This document shows, piece after piece, positions 1-8,979 of a DNA stretch of 64,000 nucleotides. The DNA lies in contig NZ_KB849799.1 of NCBI RefSeq assembly GCF_000369065.1, positions 147,763-211,762 of the forward strand. Reading direction: 5' to 3'. The notes beneath the pieces were generated by a model. The model worked only from the letters and a program-made list of their open reading frames with translations. It was not told where the DNA came from and searched no databases. Each line of letters opens with the position of its first letter. Position 1 is the first letter of the stretch. The DNA comes from Acinetobacter haemolyticus CIP 64.3 = MTCC 9819 (GTDB taxonomy: Bacteria > Pseudomonadota > Gammaproteobacteria > Pseudomonadales > Moraxellaceae). A program made the translations under genes and the position numbers.

Positions 1-1
1 A

Positions 2-730
2 GTCTGTGCGCTGACCAACGGCGGAGGTTATGCAGAATACTGTGCTGTTCCAGCAAATCAAACTTTAAAAATTCCAAAAAATCTTAGTTTTGTTGAAGCG
101 GCAGCCATTCCAGAAACTTATTTCACAGTATGGGCAAATCTATTTCAGATCGGACAATTAAAAAAGAATGAAACAGTTCTGATTCACGGAGGAGCAAGTG
201 GAATTGGTTCTACAGCGCTGAGCTTATGTCATGCGATGGGTATTCAAACTTTTTCCACAGTGGGAAGCGACGAAAAAGCAGAAAAATTAAGCTCAATTTC
301 GACGGTTATTAATTATAAAAAGCAAGATTTTGAACAAGAAATTTTGTCACGCACAGATCAGCATGGTGTTGATGTGATCTTGGATATTATTGGTGCTGCT
401 TACTTTAATCAGAATCTGAGATTGCTAAAAAGAGATGGGCGACTGGTAATTATCGGATTTATGGGTGGTCGCAAAGTAGATGGCTTTGATATTCAAGAAC
501 TCATGCTCAAACGCGCTGTGGTGACTGGCTCAACGATGCGTGCTCGAACCAATGATGAAAAAGCAAAAATTACCCAAGAATTGGAGCAGTTGGTTTGGCC
601 ACTAATCGAAACAGGTCAATGTAAACCGATTATTTATAAGACTTTTGCTTTTGAAGAGGTTGCTGCAGCACACCAATGTCTGGAAAGCAGTGAACATATT
701 GGAAAAGTGGTACTCGAAATTAAATCGTAA
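2..730 (+). CDS. NAD(P)H:quinone oxidoreductase, zinc-independent MDR family (5' end outside window)
   Basis: The frame is open from the first bases of the window, so only the C-terminal 242 residues are seen. The nucleotide-binding loop HGGASGIG lies about 61 residues into the visible part and is followed by a Rossmann-type segment. The end reads HIGKVVLEI, as in PIG3/QorA-type medium-chain reductases, which reduce quinones or enals with NAD(P)H in the cytosol. An internal ATG at 236 would cut the Rossmann fold and is not the start. It lies about 100 bp before a broken hchA gene; both families handle reactive carbonyls, so a shared detoxification role is possible but inferred. Confidence 0.85.
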   Translation, partial: VCALTNGGGYAEYCAVPANQTLKIPKNLSFVEAAAIPETYFTVWANLFQIGQLKKNETVLIHGGASGIGSTALSLCHAMGIQTFSTVGSDEKAEKLSSISTVINYKKQDFEQEILSRTDQHGVDVILDIIGAAYFNQNLRLLKRDGRLVIIGFMGGRKVDGFDIQELMLKRAVVTGSTMRARTNDEKAKITQELEQLVWPLIETGQCKPIIYKTFAFEEVAAAHQCLESSEHIGKVVLEIKS

Positions 731-836
731 TTGTGCCTAATCGTATCCATTCTATGCCTATTTATACATCAAGCTTGAGAATGATCACTTGGAAAAGCAA
801 TATGTAAATCAAACATATCCTACGAGGAATTAGAAC

Positions 837-1154
837 ATGACAACTAATATAGATGATCGTAACCCAACCCCAGATTTAGCTGAAGATAACGCATTTTTTC
901 CATCACCTTATTCTCTAAGTCAGTATACGGCTCCTAAAACTGACTATTACGGAACTACATACCCAAATCCATATCAAGGCGATAAAAAGATTCTTATGAT
1001 TGCTACGGATGAGCGCTATATCTTGATGCAAAATGAGAAATTCTTTTCTACAGGAAATCATCCAATAGAAATGTTGTTACCAATGTTCCATTTGGACAAT
1101 GCTGGTTTTGCCTTTGATGTTGCAACCTTGTCAGGCAATCTGATGTGTGCTTAA
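837..1154 (+). pseudogene. hchA: hchA (Hsp31/glyoxalase III) 5' fragment
   Basis: This is the N-terminal part of the DJ-1/PfpI-superfamily protein Hsp31 (HchA), a holding chaperone and glutathione-independent glyoxalase. The start follows a good ribosome site (cgagga). Residues such as [15 protein letters not shown] and STGNHPIE match the E. coli protein. Genuine coding ends at base 1140; the last few codons (LMCA and stop) come from the inserted element. Removing the element and one ATC duplication joins this fragment in frame to the part from 2418, restoring about 292 residues (E. coli HchA is about 283). The fragment lacks the catalytic cysteine. Confidence 0.9.
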
Positions 1155-1206
1155 AAAACAGGAGGGTTTAACTTGGTAAACTATACATACTCATTAGGAG
1201 TTTACC

Positions 1207-1506
1207 ATGAGCAAGAAACAGAAGACTTACACCGCAGAATTTAAAGCTGAAGCCATAAAAGCCATTGAAGAGAACCAAGGTAATGTATCGGAATCCGCTA
1301 GACAACTTGGCATTTCAATGCAAACCCTTTCGAACTGGAATAACAAAGCAAAGGCTGGAACTTTAGCAGGCACAAAACAGTATTCGCCCGATCTAAACGC
1401 CTTACTCGAAGAAAATAAGAAGCTTAAACAACAGCTCAAAACAGCTGAAATGGAACGTGAATTTTTAAAAAAGGCAGCAGCGTACTTTGCCAAAGAAAGT
1501 CAGTGA
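1207..1506 (+). CDS. IS3-family transposase OrfA (copy 1)
   Basis: A 99-residue protein with an N-terminal helix-turn-helix (SESARQLGISMQTLSNW) and a C-terminal leucine-zipper-like coiled coil (LLEENKKLKQQLKTAEMERE), the usual OrfA build of IS3 elements. It binds the element ends and supplies the N-terminus of the OrfAB transposase. An A-AAA-AAG slippery heptamer at 1467-1473 lies in frame with OrfA. A -1 shift there enters the orfB frame, which is open back to the slip site, so an OrfAB fusion is expected. The stop overlaps the orfB GTG codon. Confidence 0.93.
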   Translation: MSKKQKTYTAEFKAEAIKAIEENQGNVSESARQLGISMQTLSNWNNKAKAGTLAGTKQYSPDLNALLEENKKLKQQLKTAEMEREFLKKAAAYFAKESQ

Positions 1507-2372
1507 GGTACGCCTATATGAAATCGCAAAGCCACTTATTTCCGATTATTTTAATGGCTCGATTACTTCGTGTATCCGTTTCTCGCTTTTATGATTGGCT
1601 AAAGCGAGGCATGAGTAAAAGATCAATTCAGCGAAATCAGCAGACAATTTTGGTCAAAATAGCCCATGAAGAAACCAAACAAAGCTATGGCTATGTTCGA
1701 TTAACCAAGCATTTACAAGCGCAAAGTATCAAAATAAGTATGTATGCTGTGCGCCAAATAAAAAAATCAAATCAGTTGTATTGTAAGCGCCATAAGCGTT
1801 TCAAAAGAACCACGGACAGTGATCACAACCGTTCTATTTATGACAATTTACTCAAGCAACAGTTTTCAATGACGAAGCCTAATCTTGCGTGGTCGAGTGA
1901 CATTACCTACATTTGGACGGCTGAGGGCTGGTTGTACTTGGCAGCTGTCAAAGATCTTTACACGAAACAGGTTGTTGGCTATAGCTTAAATGAGCGCATG
2001 ACAGCCAAGCTTGTTTGTGATGCATTGAATATGGCTATTCGCAATCAGAAACCTGCTAAAGATCTCATTGTACATTCAGACAGAGGCAGCCAATATTGCA
2101 GTAATGAATATCGAAACTTACTTGAGAAATTTGATTTTCAGGGTTCAATGAGCAAAAAAGGCGACTGCTTCGATAATGCACCGATAGAGAGTTTCTGGGG
2201 CATACTCAAAAATGAACTAGTCCATCATCGCAACTACAAAACAAGGGAAGAAGCCAAAGCGGATATTACAAAATATATAGAGTTATTTTATAATCAGCGA
2301 AGAATTCAAAAAGGCTTGGATTTTAAGACACCAAATCAAATGGCAGAAGACTTTTATCGGTTAGCTGCCTAG
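1503..2372 (+). CDS. IS3-family transposase OrfB, DDE integrase (copy 1)
   Basis: This is the catalytic rve-type integrase half of the transposase, 289 residues if read from the GTG at 1503; the active protein is probably the OrfAB frameshift fusion. The DDE triad is visible in SDITYIW (first Asp), HSDRGSQYCS (second Asp) and NAPIESFWGILKNE (Glu). It overlaps orfA by four bases. The reading frame is intact and apparently identical to copy 2 at 29497-30366, suggesting recent activity. Confidence 0.93.
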   Translation: MRYAYMKSQSHLFPIILMARLLRVSVSRFYDWLKRGMSKRSIQRNQQTILVKIAHEETKQSYGYVRLTKHLQAQSIKISMYAVRQIKKSNQLYCKRHKRFKRTTDSDHNRSIYDNLLKQQFSMTKPNLAWSSDITYIWTAEGWLYLAAVKDLYTKQVVGYSLNERMTAKLVCDALNMAIRNQKPAKDLIVHSDRGSQYCSNEYRNLLEKFDFQGSMSKKGDCFDNAPIESFWGILKNELVHHRNYKTREEAKADITKYIELFYNQRRIQKGLDFKTPNQMAEDFYRLAA

Positions 2373-2417
2373 AATCTCCCAAGTGAAAGTCTCCTGCTAA
2401 TTCAGCACACATCAATC

Positions 2418-2992
2418 CAGTCAAACTTGAAATGTGGGCGATGCCAAAAGAAGAGCAAGTGGTTTTGGATACCTATCATAAGTACGAAAAACAACTTAAA
2501 TCTCCACTTAAATTAGCTGATATTTTAGATCAAGCTTTAAGTTCTGATTCACCATATGCTGGTATTTTCATTCCAGGTGGGCATGGGGTTTTGGCTAAAA
2601 TTCCTGAGAGTAAAGAAGTTAAGGCTTTATTAAAATGGGCAGTGGATAATGACAAATATGTGATTACCTTATGTCATGGTCCAGCTTCTTTATTGGCAGC
2701 CGCTGTAGATGAAAATCCAAATGACTACATTTTTAAAGGTTATCAAGTTTGTGTTTTCCCAGATTCATTAGATAAAGGTGCCAATATTGATATTGGATAT
2801 ATGCCAGGACAATTGCCGTGGCTCGTCGGTGAAAATTTAGAAAAACTTGGTGTAGAAATCTTAAATAAAGGAATTACTGGGCAAGTTCATCAAGATCGAA
2901 AACTGTTAACGGGTGATAGTCCCTTAGCCTCTAATAATTTGGGTAAACTTGCTGCTGAAACTTTATTAGCTGATCCAAGCCTTAACGCATAA
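2418..2992 (+). pseudogene. hchA: hchA (Hsp31/glyoxalase III) 3' fragment
   Basis: This C-terminal part of Hsp31 continues the fragment at 837. After the ATC duplication the frame reads [10 protein letters not shown], matching the region after the SG turn in E. coli HchA. It carries the nucleophilic elbow LCHGPA with the catalytic Cys, the PGGHG loop and the conserved end [10 protein letters not shown]. Without the N-terminal 101 residues it is unlikely to fold. An ATG at 2432 exists but has no convincing ribosome site. A terminator follows directly. Confidence 0.9.
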
Positions 2993-3008
2993 GTTATTTT
3001 ATAAGTTC

Positions 3009-3035
3009 AAAGCCCAATTCAATATTGGGCTTTTT
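3009..3035 (+). terminator. Rho-independent terminator after hchA
   Basis: The stem aaagcccaat pairs with attgggcttt around a 5-base loop and is followed by a T-run. It lies 17 bp after the hchA stop and ends that transcript before panE. Confidence 0.85.
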
Positions 3036-3139
3036 CTTGAGCAAAATTTAAAATCTGTAAGCTAGCTGACAAATCGTCTCCGCAATATTGATTATGTTAG
3101 AAAAGTAGCAAGAGACAATCAGATATTTAGAGATCATCA

Positions 3140-4141
3140 ATGAAAATATGTATTTATGGTGCAGGTAGTATTGGATGCTATCTTGGTGGTAGGCTGGTTG
3201 CTGCTGGCTATGACATAGATTTTATTGTTCGTCCTAGAGTTCAGCAAGAACTTCAAACTTACGGTTTAACTGTTTCAGATTACACAGGATTCAAGCAAAC
3301 CATTTCTGCAAATCAATTACAAATCAGCATTGATCCCAATACAGCAGCTCATGCAGATATTGTCTTGGTTTGCGTAAAATCAGCATCTACTGAACAAGTA
3401 GCCCGTGAATTAAAAGATATTTTAAAGAAAAAGACCATTATTATTAGTTTTCAAAATGGCTTAAGTAATGTGGGAATTCTAAAACGAATTTTAACAGACC
3501 ACACTATACTCGAAGGAATGGTACCTTTTAATGTCGCAGCTTTGGGGAGTGGTCGATTCCACCAAGGAACAGATGGTGCTTTGTATGTAAAAAGCCATGA
3601 GCAATTAGCTGAACTCGTGCATGCATTTAAAAAAGCAAAGCTAGAAATTCAGTTAGAACAGGATATGCAAGCTGTGCAATGGGCAAAATTATTGTTGAAC
3701 TTAAATAATTCAATTAATGCACTCTCACAGCTTCCACTGAAGCAAGAATTATCTATTCGAGAATATCGTCAATGTTTAGCACTTGCCCAATTAGAAACCT
3801 TAAATTTATTAAAAATAGCCAAAATTAAACCAGCAAAACTGACCCCAATTCCAGCACAATTTATTCCTAAAATTTTAAAACTACCCAATCCTATATTTAA
3901 GATTATAAGTAAGAAAATGCTCGCGATTGATCCACTTGCACGTTCTTCGATGGCTGATGATCTTATGGCTGGAAGAAAAACTGAAATCGATTGGATCAAT
4001 GGTGAAGTTGTTAATTTAGCGAGCCAATTGAATTTGACAGCACCAATTAACCAGAAACTAATTGAGCTGGTAAAACAAGCAGAATCAGAGCCGAAAGCAT
4101 GGTCTGGATCAAAACTTAAAGTACAGCTAATGCAATTCTGA
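3140..4141 (+). CDS. panE: 2-dehydropantoate 2-reductase (ketopantoate reductase)
   Basis: A 333-residue cytosolic enzyme of the ApbA/PanE family, which reduces ketopantoate to pantoate with NADPH in pantothenate/CoA synthesis. The N-terminal Rossmann motif GAGSIGCYLGGRL is at residues 7-19. VCVKS follows near residue 75, and the family lysine lies in WAKLLLNLNNS. The C-terminal helical domain contains SSMADDLMAGRKTEID, typical of the family. Length fits (about 300-340). It stands alone between a terminator and a convergent permease gene. Acinetobacter often carries several PanE paralogues, so this copy may act on another 2-keto acid. Confidence 0.85.
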   Translation: MKICIYGAGSIGCYLGGRLVAAGYDIDFIVRPRVQQELQTYGLTVSDYTGFKQTISANQLQISIDPNTAAHADIVLVCVKSASTEQVARELKDILKKKTIIISFQNGLSNVGILKRILTDHTILEGMVPFNVAALGSGRFHQGTDGALYVKSHEQLAELVHAFKKAKLEIQLEQDMQAVQWAKLLLNLNNSINALSQLPLKQELSIREYRQCLALAQLETLNLLKIAKIKPAKLTPIPAQFIPKILKLPNPIFKIISKKMLAIDPLARSSMADDLMAGRKTEIDWINGEVVNLASQLNLTAPINQKLIELVKQAESEPKAWSGSKLKVQLMQF

Positions 4142-4154
4142 TTCGATTCTCCAT

Positions 4155-4187
4155 AAAAAAAAGCGTATAGCATCGCTATACGCTTTT
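4155..4187. terminator. Bidirectional terminator between panE and the BASS permease gene
   Basis: A perfect 11-bp stem (4161-4171 with 4175-4185) with a 3-base loop is flanked by an A-run on the left and a T-run on the right, so it can stop both convergent genes. Confidence 0.9.
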
Positions 4188-4203
4188 CGATAAGAAATTT
4201 AGA

Positions 4204-5079
4204 TTAGACTGCTTTTGTTGTCTCTTGTGGTCCGAATCTTGTTACCCAAATTCCAAAAATCGTCGCAAAAATATACATGAAGATCGAATATACAGCAGCA
4301 GGCATTGCGATGGTGGTACTTGCCATAACTGTTAGTGCAATAGTCATTGCCAGCGTACTATTATGGATACCGATTTCAAATGCACATGCACGTGCTTGAT
4401 ATGAACTGATACCAAACATTCGTGGTACGAAATAACCAACCATTAAACTAATTGCACAGAAAAGTGCGGTAGCCAAGCCAATTTGCCCAATGTAATTCAT
4501 TAGGTTCTCGCGCTCAGTAATAATTGCACCTAGAATAATGATTACGAGAAAGATCACAGCAAAAATACGTACTGGACGGTTAAGCTTTTCAGCAAAATGA
4601 GGTGCATAATGACGAATTAACATCCCGATACCAACAGGCACCAAAATAATTAAAAACACCTGCATCACTTTTGAAAACTGCAAACCAACTTGCTGACCTT
4701 CATTCATAAAATGAAGAATAGAAAAATTGACAATAAAAGGAAGGAATACGGCTGCTAGCACAGCATTAATCGCTGTTAAACTAATATTGAGCGCAATGTC
4801 ACCCTTATATAAATAGCTAAATAAGTTTGCAGTTGTTCCTCCAGGGGAGGCTGCGAGTAGCATTAAACCAACAGCTAACAATGGTGGTAAGGCTAAAATT
4901 TTACAGATTAAAAAAGCAATCCCAACCAATAGAAACAACTGACAGAATAAAGCGATAAAGACAACTTTTGGATGCTTACTAATCCTAGCAAAATCTTTTA
5001 ATGTTAATTCTAAACCAAGCCCCGCCATAACTATTGCTAAGGCAATCGGTAAAAAAAGTGTAATCAACCCTGAATCCAT
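4204..5079 (-). CDS. Bile acid:sodium symporter (BASS/SBF) family permease
   Basis: A 291-residue inner-membrane protein with about nine or ten hydrophobic helices. The BASS signature is visible as LLAASPGGTTANLFSYL near residues 76-92 (the crossover region) and EIGIHNSTLA near residue 235. Family members move organic anions such as bile acids, pantoate or keto acids with sodium. Substrate is unknown; pantoate is conceivable given the neighbouring panE gene, since some BASS proteins carry pantoate, but this is inference. It is convergent with panE and has its own long upstream region. Confidence 0.85.
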   Translation of the reverse strand: MDSGLITLFLPIALAIVMAGLGLELTLKDFARISKHPKVVFIALFCQLFLLVGIAFLICKILALPPLLAVGLMLLAASPGGTTANLFSYLYKGDIALNISLTAINAVLAAVFLPFIVNFSILHFMNEGQQVGLQFSKVMQVFLIILVPVGIGMLIRHYAPHFAEKLNRPVRIFAVIFLVIIILGAIITERENLMNYIGQIGLATALFCAISLMVGYFVPRMFGISSYQARACAFEIGIHNSTLAMTIALTVMASTTIAMPAAVYSIFMYIFATIFGIWVTRFGPQETTKAV

Positions 5080-5123
5080 ATCTGTTTCTTCCGTTTAATA
5101 AATATTATTTTGTATGAGTAAAT

Positions 5124-5203
5124 GTTGTTTCATCGTGTCAGATAAGAAATCGAATCCTTTGATTTCTTATGGCTCTTGGGAAAGCAGACACGACGAAAAC
5201 AAC
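5124..5203. repeat. Nested inverted repeat upstream of the BASS permease gene
   Basis: The outer arms 5124-5139 and 5187-5203 are near-complementary (gttgtttcatcgtgtc against gacacgacgaaaacaac). Inside them, 5142-5151 (ataagaaatc) pairs perfectly with 5161-5170. The structure lies 45-125 bp upstream of the permease start at 5079 and may fold in the leader RNA or mark a small non-coding element. I do not recognise the family. Confidence 0.6.
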
Positions 5204-5760
5204 ATATCTCAAAAACCAATACGATATGCATGTGAATTTAGTTATTTTTACTAAATCTTTTCACTTATTAATACTACGCATTTTTCTATCGGACTTTGTC
5301 TACTTTACGACAAATTTATAAAAATTTAATCCACTACATTTAGACTTGGCGTTCATTTAAGAGGTTTGGTTACATTTCTACAACCATAAATAATGCGTAC
5401 AGTTCTGTATGTGATTATGAGTGCTTGTGCTTTCTGAAAGAGTGGTAGCCCCCAAGTATCCTAATAAAAAATAATAAAAAATATTGTTTTATAACATATA
5501 GATATATTAGTTTTAAGCGGGAAAATTTACATGGATTTAATTTGGTAAATAATTATCGTTTTCATATAAATTCATCAAAAGTAATTGGCTTAAATGCACA
5601 AGTGTATTGAAATTATGGTCAATGACAGCAAATTACATCGAGATTGATAATTCCCGCCAATTTGATGCCTATAACCATTTACTCAGCTTGAATAAGTGAA
5701 AGTTGTAGAAATCTTTAGAACGAAATAAAAGAATTTATATTACAAAATGCGGAATAAAAT
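5204..5760. other. Intergenic region upstream of the export operon
   Basis: About 560 bp without a convincing gene. It must hold the promoter of the operon starting at 5761. A weak Fur-box-like stretch (taattatcgttttcat) lies around 5549-5565 but matches the consensus poorly. A short open stretch ending near 5700 could be a decayed gene tail; I could not recognise it. Confidence 0.4.
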
Positions 5761-6828
5761 ATGGATACTATAGCGCGTGTAGAAGTAGAGCCAGAAGTTA
5801 AAGTCCATAAGAAACAAAAAATCACTTGGATCGTATTTTCGCTACTTTCGCTATTTCTATTGATTGGGGTGATGTACTACTTTTTTATATTTCGATTCTA
5901 TCAATCTACAGATAATGCCTATGTTCAAGCTGATCTCACTTGGGTAATGCCAAAAGTCACAGGTGAAGTGGTTGAGTTGGTTATTAATGACAACCAATTT
6001 GTCAAAAAAGGTGAGACGTTAGCAGTACTAGATCAACGTGATTATCAAGCGAGACTTAATCAAGCAAAATCATTAGTTACATTAAAAGAAGCGGCACTGG
6101 CCGTTCAAGAACAAAATGAAAAATCAGCACAATCTTCAATTCACGAAGCAAATAGTGGTGTGCTTGCTGCTCAAGCAGATTTATCACGTCTAAAAAAAGA
6201 TTTTCTACGTTATCAAGATTTATTAAAGGATGGCGTGATTACGCGACAAAATTTTGAAAATATTCAATCCCAATATTTATCGGCACAGGCTCAACTTAGT
6301 CGTGCATCAGCAGGTGTAAATGCAGCAGAAGCTCAGTTTGGTAGTTTAAAAGCGAGTCGCGCACAATTACTGGCTGATATTCAAAATGCAAAGGCGAGTT
6401 TAGACCTTTATCAAATAGATTTAGCATCAGCAAGGATTATAAGTCCTGTAACTGGCAAAGTAGGTAGTTTGGCAATACAAAAGGGCTCTCGTGTAAGTCC
6501 ACAAACTCGCTTAATGGCGATTATTCCTGATAATAGTTTATATGTACAAGCAAACTTTAAAGAAACACAAATCCAAAAAATGCATATCGGGCAAACGGTT
6601 TCCTTAAAGTTAGATGCTTATCCAAGCCTAACTTATACAGGAAAAATTGAAAGCTTTTCTCCTGCATCAGGAGCAACCTTTTCGCTTATGCCCCCCGACA
6701 ATGCAACAGGGAACTTTAATAAAGTTGTTCAACGAATTCCTGTTCGAATTGCAATTGATCCAAGTCCCCATATTGAGCTTATCAAGCCCGGTATGTCTGT
6801 TAAAGCCAAGGTCAATTTAAAAACTTAA
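5761..6828 (+). CDS. EmrA/HlyD-family membrane fusion protein (periplasmic adaptor)
   Basis: A 355-residue adaptor with a short cytoplasmic N-terminus, one membrane helix at about residues 20-44, then biotinyl-lipoyl-like and hairpin segments. DNAYVQADLTWVMPKVTG opens the lipoyl half and a long coiled-coil hairpin (about 95-220) follows. IISPVTGKVGSLAIQKGSRV closes the lipoyl half and a beta-barrel with FKETQIQKMHIGQ follows. It should connect the MFS pump of the next gene (25 bp downstream) to an outer-membrane channel, here probably the TolC-like protein at 12018. First gene of a same-strand cluster; its ribosome site is weak. Confidence 0.9.
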   Translation: MDTIARVEVEPEVKVHKKQKITWIVFSLLSLFLLIGVMYYFFIFRFYQSTDNAYVQADLTWVMPKVTGEVVELVINDNQFVKKGETLAVLDQRDYQARLNQAKSLVTLKEAALAVQEQNEKSAQSSIHEANSGVLAAQADLSRLKKDFLRYQDLLKDGVITRQNFENIQSQYLSAQAQLSRASAGVNAAEAQFGSLKASRAQLLADIQNAKASLDLYQIDLASARIISPVTGKVGSLAIQKGSRVSPQTRLMAIIPDNSLYVQANFKETQIQKMHIGQTVSLKLDAYPSLTYTGKIESFSPASGATFSLMPPDNATGNFNKVVQRIPVRIAIDPSPHIELIKPGMSVKAKVNLKT

Positions 6829-6853
6829 GCATTGCGATTTTAGGGACTTAAAC

Positions 6854-8401
6854 ATGGATAAGCGTCTAAATGAGGAATGGAAATTCCCGACTAAAGTCGC
6901 GTGGGTCATTTTTATAGCCATGATTTTTGGCAATTTTATGGCGATTTTAGACATTCAAATTGTTGCGAGTTCTTTAAATGAAGTTCAAGCAGGAATGAGC
7001 GCAAGCCGTTATGAAGTCACTTGGGTTCAAACGGTGTATTTGATTGCTGAAATTATTGCGATTCCGATGTCTAGCATTATCTCGAGAGTTTTATCGACAA
7101 GGATTTATTACACGATTTGTGCAGTTGGATTCACGATTAGTTCTCTACTTTGTGCAATGGCATGGAATCTTGAAAGTTTACTTGTATTTCGTGCCATACA
7201 AGGGTTTATGGGGGGCGGTATGATTCCAACCTCAATGACAGCGCTTTATTTACTATTTCCTGAAGCTAGACGTGCATTGCCTTTGGTTTTGTTTGGCATG
7301 ATTAGCACCTTAGGACCTGCGATTGGGCCCACTGTTGGTGGTTGGTTAACAAATAGTTTTTCATGGCACTGGATGTTCCTGATCAATATTATTCCTGGAA
7401 TCATCATTGCAACGATTATTTTTTCAGGACCAGACATTGATCGCGCAGATCATAGCTTACTGAAAAAAATGGACTGGATCAGCCTTATTGCTATGGCAAT
7501 GTTTTTGGGCGGTTTGGAATATTTCCTCGACGAAGGCGCCAGACACGAATGGTTAGTTGATACAGGTGTCCGCACTGCATTTTTGATTTGTATTGCAGGG
7601 GGATTGATATTTTTCTATCGAAGCTTCACACAACCTAAGCCATTGTTGGACTTGAGTGTTTTTAAAAATAAGAATTTTACCCTAAGTGCCATTATCACTT
7701 TTGTGATCGGTATGGCGTTATACGGTTTGGGATACATGATCCCCGTTTTTCTCGGACAAGTACGAGAAATGAATAGCAGCCAAATTGGACATATCATGAT
7801 GGTCACAGGTGTGGTGATGTTCTGTTTTGCTCCGTTTTTAGCATGGTTGATTCCAAATTTCGATACCAGAAAAACTGTTTTCGTTGGGATGATTATGGCG
7901 GGATTTGGTGTATGGCTAAACTCACATTTAAGTATTCACAGTGATTATGACTTTATGTTTTGGCCGCAAATATATCGTGGTATCGGCCTGATGATTTGTT
8001 TGATTGTGGTTTCACATCTCGCGATGAGTACATTGCCATTGAATAAAATTGCTGATGCCAGTGGGATTTATAACCTGATGCGGAATATTGGTGGGGCCGT
8101 GGGGCTTGCATTAATCAACTCATCCCTAGATTGGCTAACAGCATTACATGTCACGGAATTAAATCAATATATGACGCCACAGAATTGGGTTTTTGTAGAG
8201 CGTTTAGAACAACTCACCGCGCAATATCAAGAAGTGGGTGCAAATGCTCAACAAATTGCACTCAGTATTATTTATCGTGACATTCATTATCAAGCATTGA
8301 CATCAAGTTTTAATGATTTACTGCGTATGCTTGCAATTATTATATTTGTTGCAGCCTTTCTCACATTTTTCATGAATAGGGGGAAGAAAATGAAAGTCTA
8401 A
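6854..8401 (+). CDS. EmrB/QacA-type (DHA2) MFS efflux pump
   Basis: A 515-residue inner-membrane protein with about 14 hydrophobic segments, the DHA2 layout. NFMAILDIQIV is in the first helix and RAIQGFMGGGMIPTS is the family's motif C region near residue 120. It drives proton-coupled export, and with the adaptor 25 bp upstream makes an EmrAB-like pump. The start has a good ribosome site (aggga, 8 bp). The neighbouring biosynthesis-like genes suggest it exports the product of this cluster; the substrate is not shown by the sequence. Confidence 0.92.
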   Translation: MDKRLNEEWKFPTKVAWVIFIAMIFGNFMAILDIQIVASSLNEVQAGMSASRYEVTWVQTVYLIAEIIAIPMSSIISRVLSTRIYYTICAVGFTISSLLCAMAWNLESLLVFRAIQGFMGGGMIPTSMTALYLLFPEARRALPLVLFGMISTLGPAIGPTVGGWLTNSFSWHWMFLINIIPGIIIATIIFSGPDIDRADHSLLKKMDWISLIAMAMFLGGLEYFLDEGARHEWLVDTGVRTAFLICIAGGLIFFYRSFTQPKPLLDLSVFKNKNFTLSAIITFVIGMALYGLGYMIPVFLGQVREMNSSQIGHIMMVTGVVMFCFAPFLAWLIPNFDTRKTVFVGMIMAGFGVWLNSHLSIHSDYDFMFWPQIYRGIGLMICLIVVSHLAMSTLPLNKIADASGIYNLMRNIGGAVGLALINSSLDWLTALHVTELNQYMTPQNWVFVERLEQLTAQYQEVGANAQQIALSIIYRDIHYQALTSSFNDLLRMLAIIIFVAAFLTFFMNRGKKMKV

Positions 8402-8462
8402 AAAATATATTAGAGGGTAAATTTCCATAAGATGGAAAATAAATTTTAAATAAAAATAATAT

Positions 8463-8507
8463 TTATATAAGTATTAGGTTGTCTTGGGGACGAAAATACT
8501 TATATAA
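8463..8507 (+). other. Long perfect hairpin between pump and GNAT-like gene
   Basis: A 13-bp perfect stem (8463-8475 with 8495-8507) has a 19-base loop that holds a further GTC/GAC pairing. It is followed by gtttt and, within 8 bases, by the ribosome site (aaagg) of the next gene. It may be an attenuator, an RNase processing site or a stabiliser that sets different expression of the pump and downstream genes. Confidence 0.7.
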
Positions 8508-8526
8508 GTTTTAAAGGTTATATCTT

Positions 8527-8979
8527 ATGATTAAGACAACATATAAACTTATTTCTAAATTAAACAACAAAGAATCAACCTATGGAAAATATGTTGAAAA
8601 AGAGAAAATCGATATTGTTCAACTAAAAGTGATGTATTCAATTTATGAACAATATTATGAAAATACAAAATTTTCTATCTTTGTTGATGACTTTAAGAAG
8701 AAAAGTGGTGCGATTGTAATATTTAGCTCGATAACACATGAGATCGTTGGTTTTTCTACAGTTGCAGTTCAACATTTTTATTTTGAAGGGAAAGATTATA
8801 CCGTTTTATTCAGTGGAGATACGGTTATTCAAAAGAAGTATTGGGGAACGAGAACACTACAAAGTGCAATGTTGAAGTTTATGATGAAACTTAGGGTTAA
8901 ATACCCGGCGAATTCAAACATGAGGTGCGACAGTTTCAAAAGCCTTATGATAATCAACAAGCTGAGCAAATTTCTCTAA
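8527..8979 (+). pseudogene. GNAT-like protein, 5' fragment (gene split by ISAba125)
   Basis: True coding runs from the ATG at 8527 (ribosome site aaagg) to base 8906; codons after that are inside the insertion element. Removing the element and one CCC duplication joins it in frame to 9997-10438, giving a 273-residue protein reading KYPFNELYW across the junction. The region IVGFSTVAV, FSGDTVIQKKYWG and the helix after it resemble the acetyl-CoA-binding core of a GNAT fold, but this is a weak structural impression and no function is known. It is the third gene of the cluster; the downstream copy overlaps the GH3 gene. Confidence 0.7.

Larger units (their letters stand above)
1141..2414 (+). mobile_element. 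IS3-family insertion sequence, copy 1 (1274 bp)
   Basis: The ends are seen directly: the element begins TGATGTGTGCT and ends with its reverse complement AGCACACATCA. It is flanked by a 3-bp duplication ATC (1138-1140 and 2415-2417), normal for IS3-family elements. It contains orfA and orfB with a frameshift site. An apparently identical copy lies at 29135-30408 in the same orientation; comparing the two copies fixes the boundaries. It is inserted in hchA. I do not assign an ISfinder name. Confidence 0.95.

Noticed and set aside
1227..1493. 88-codon frame opposite to orfA (also at 29221-29487)
   Set aside because: It is an antisense shadow of the conserved transposase gene.
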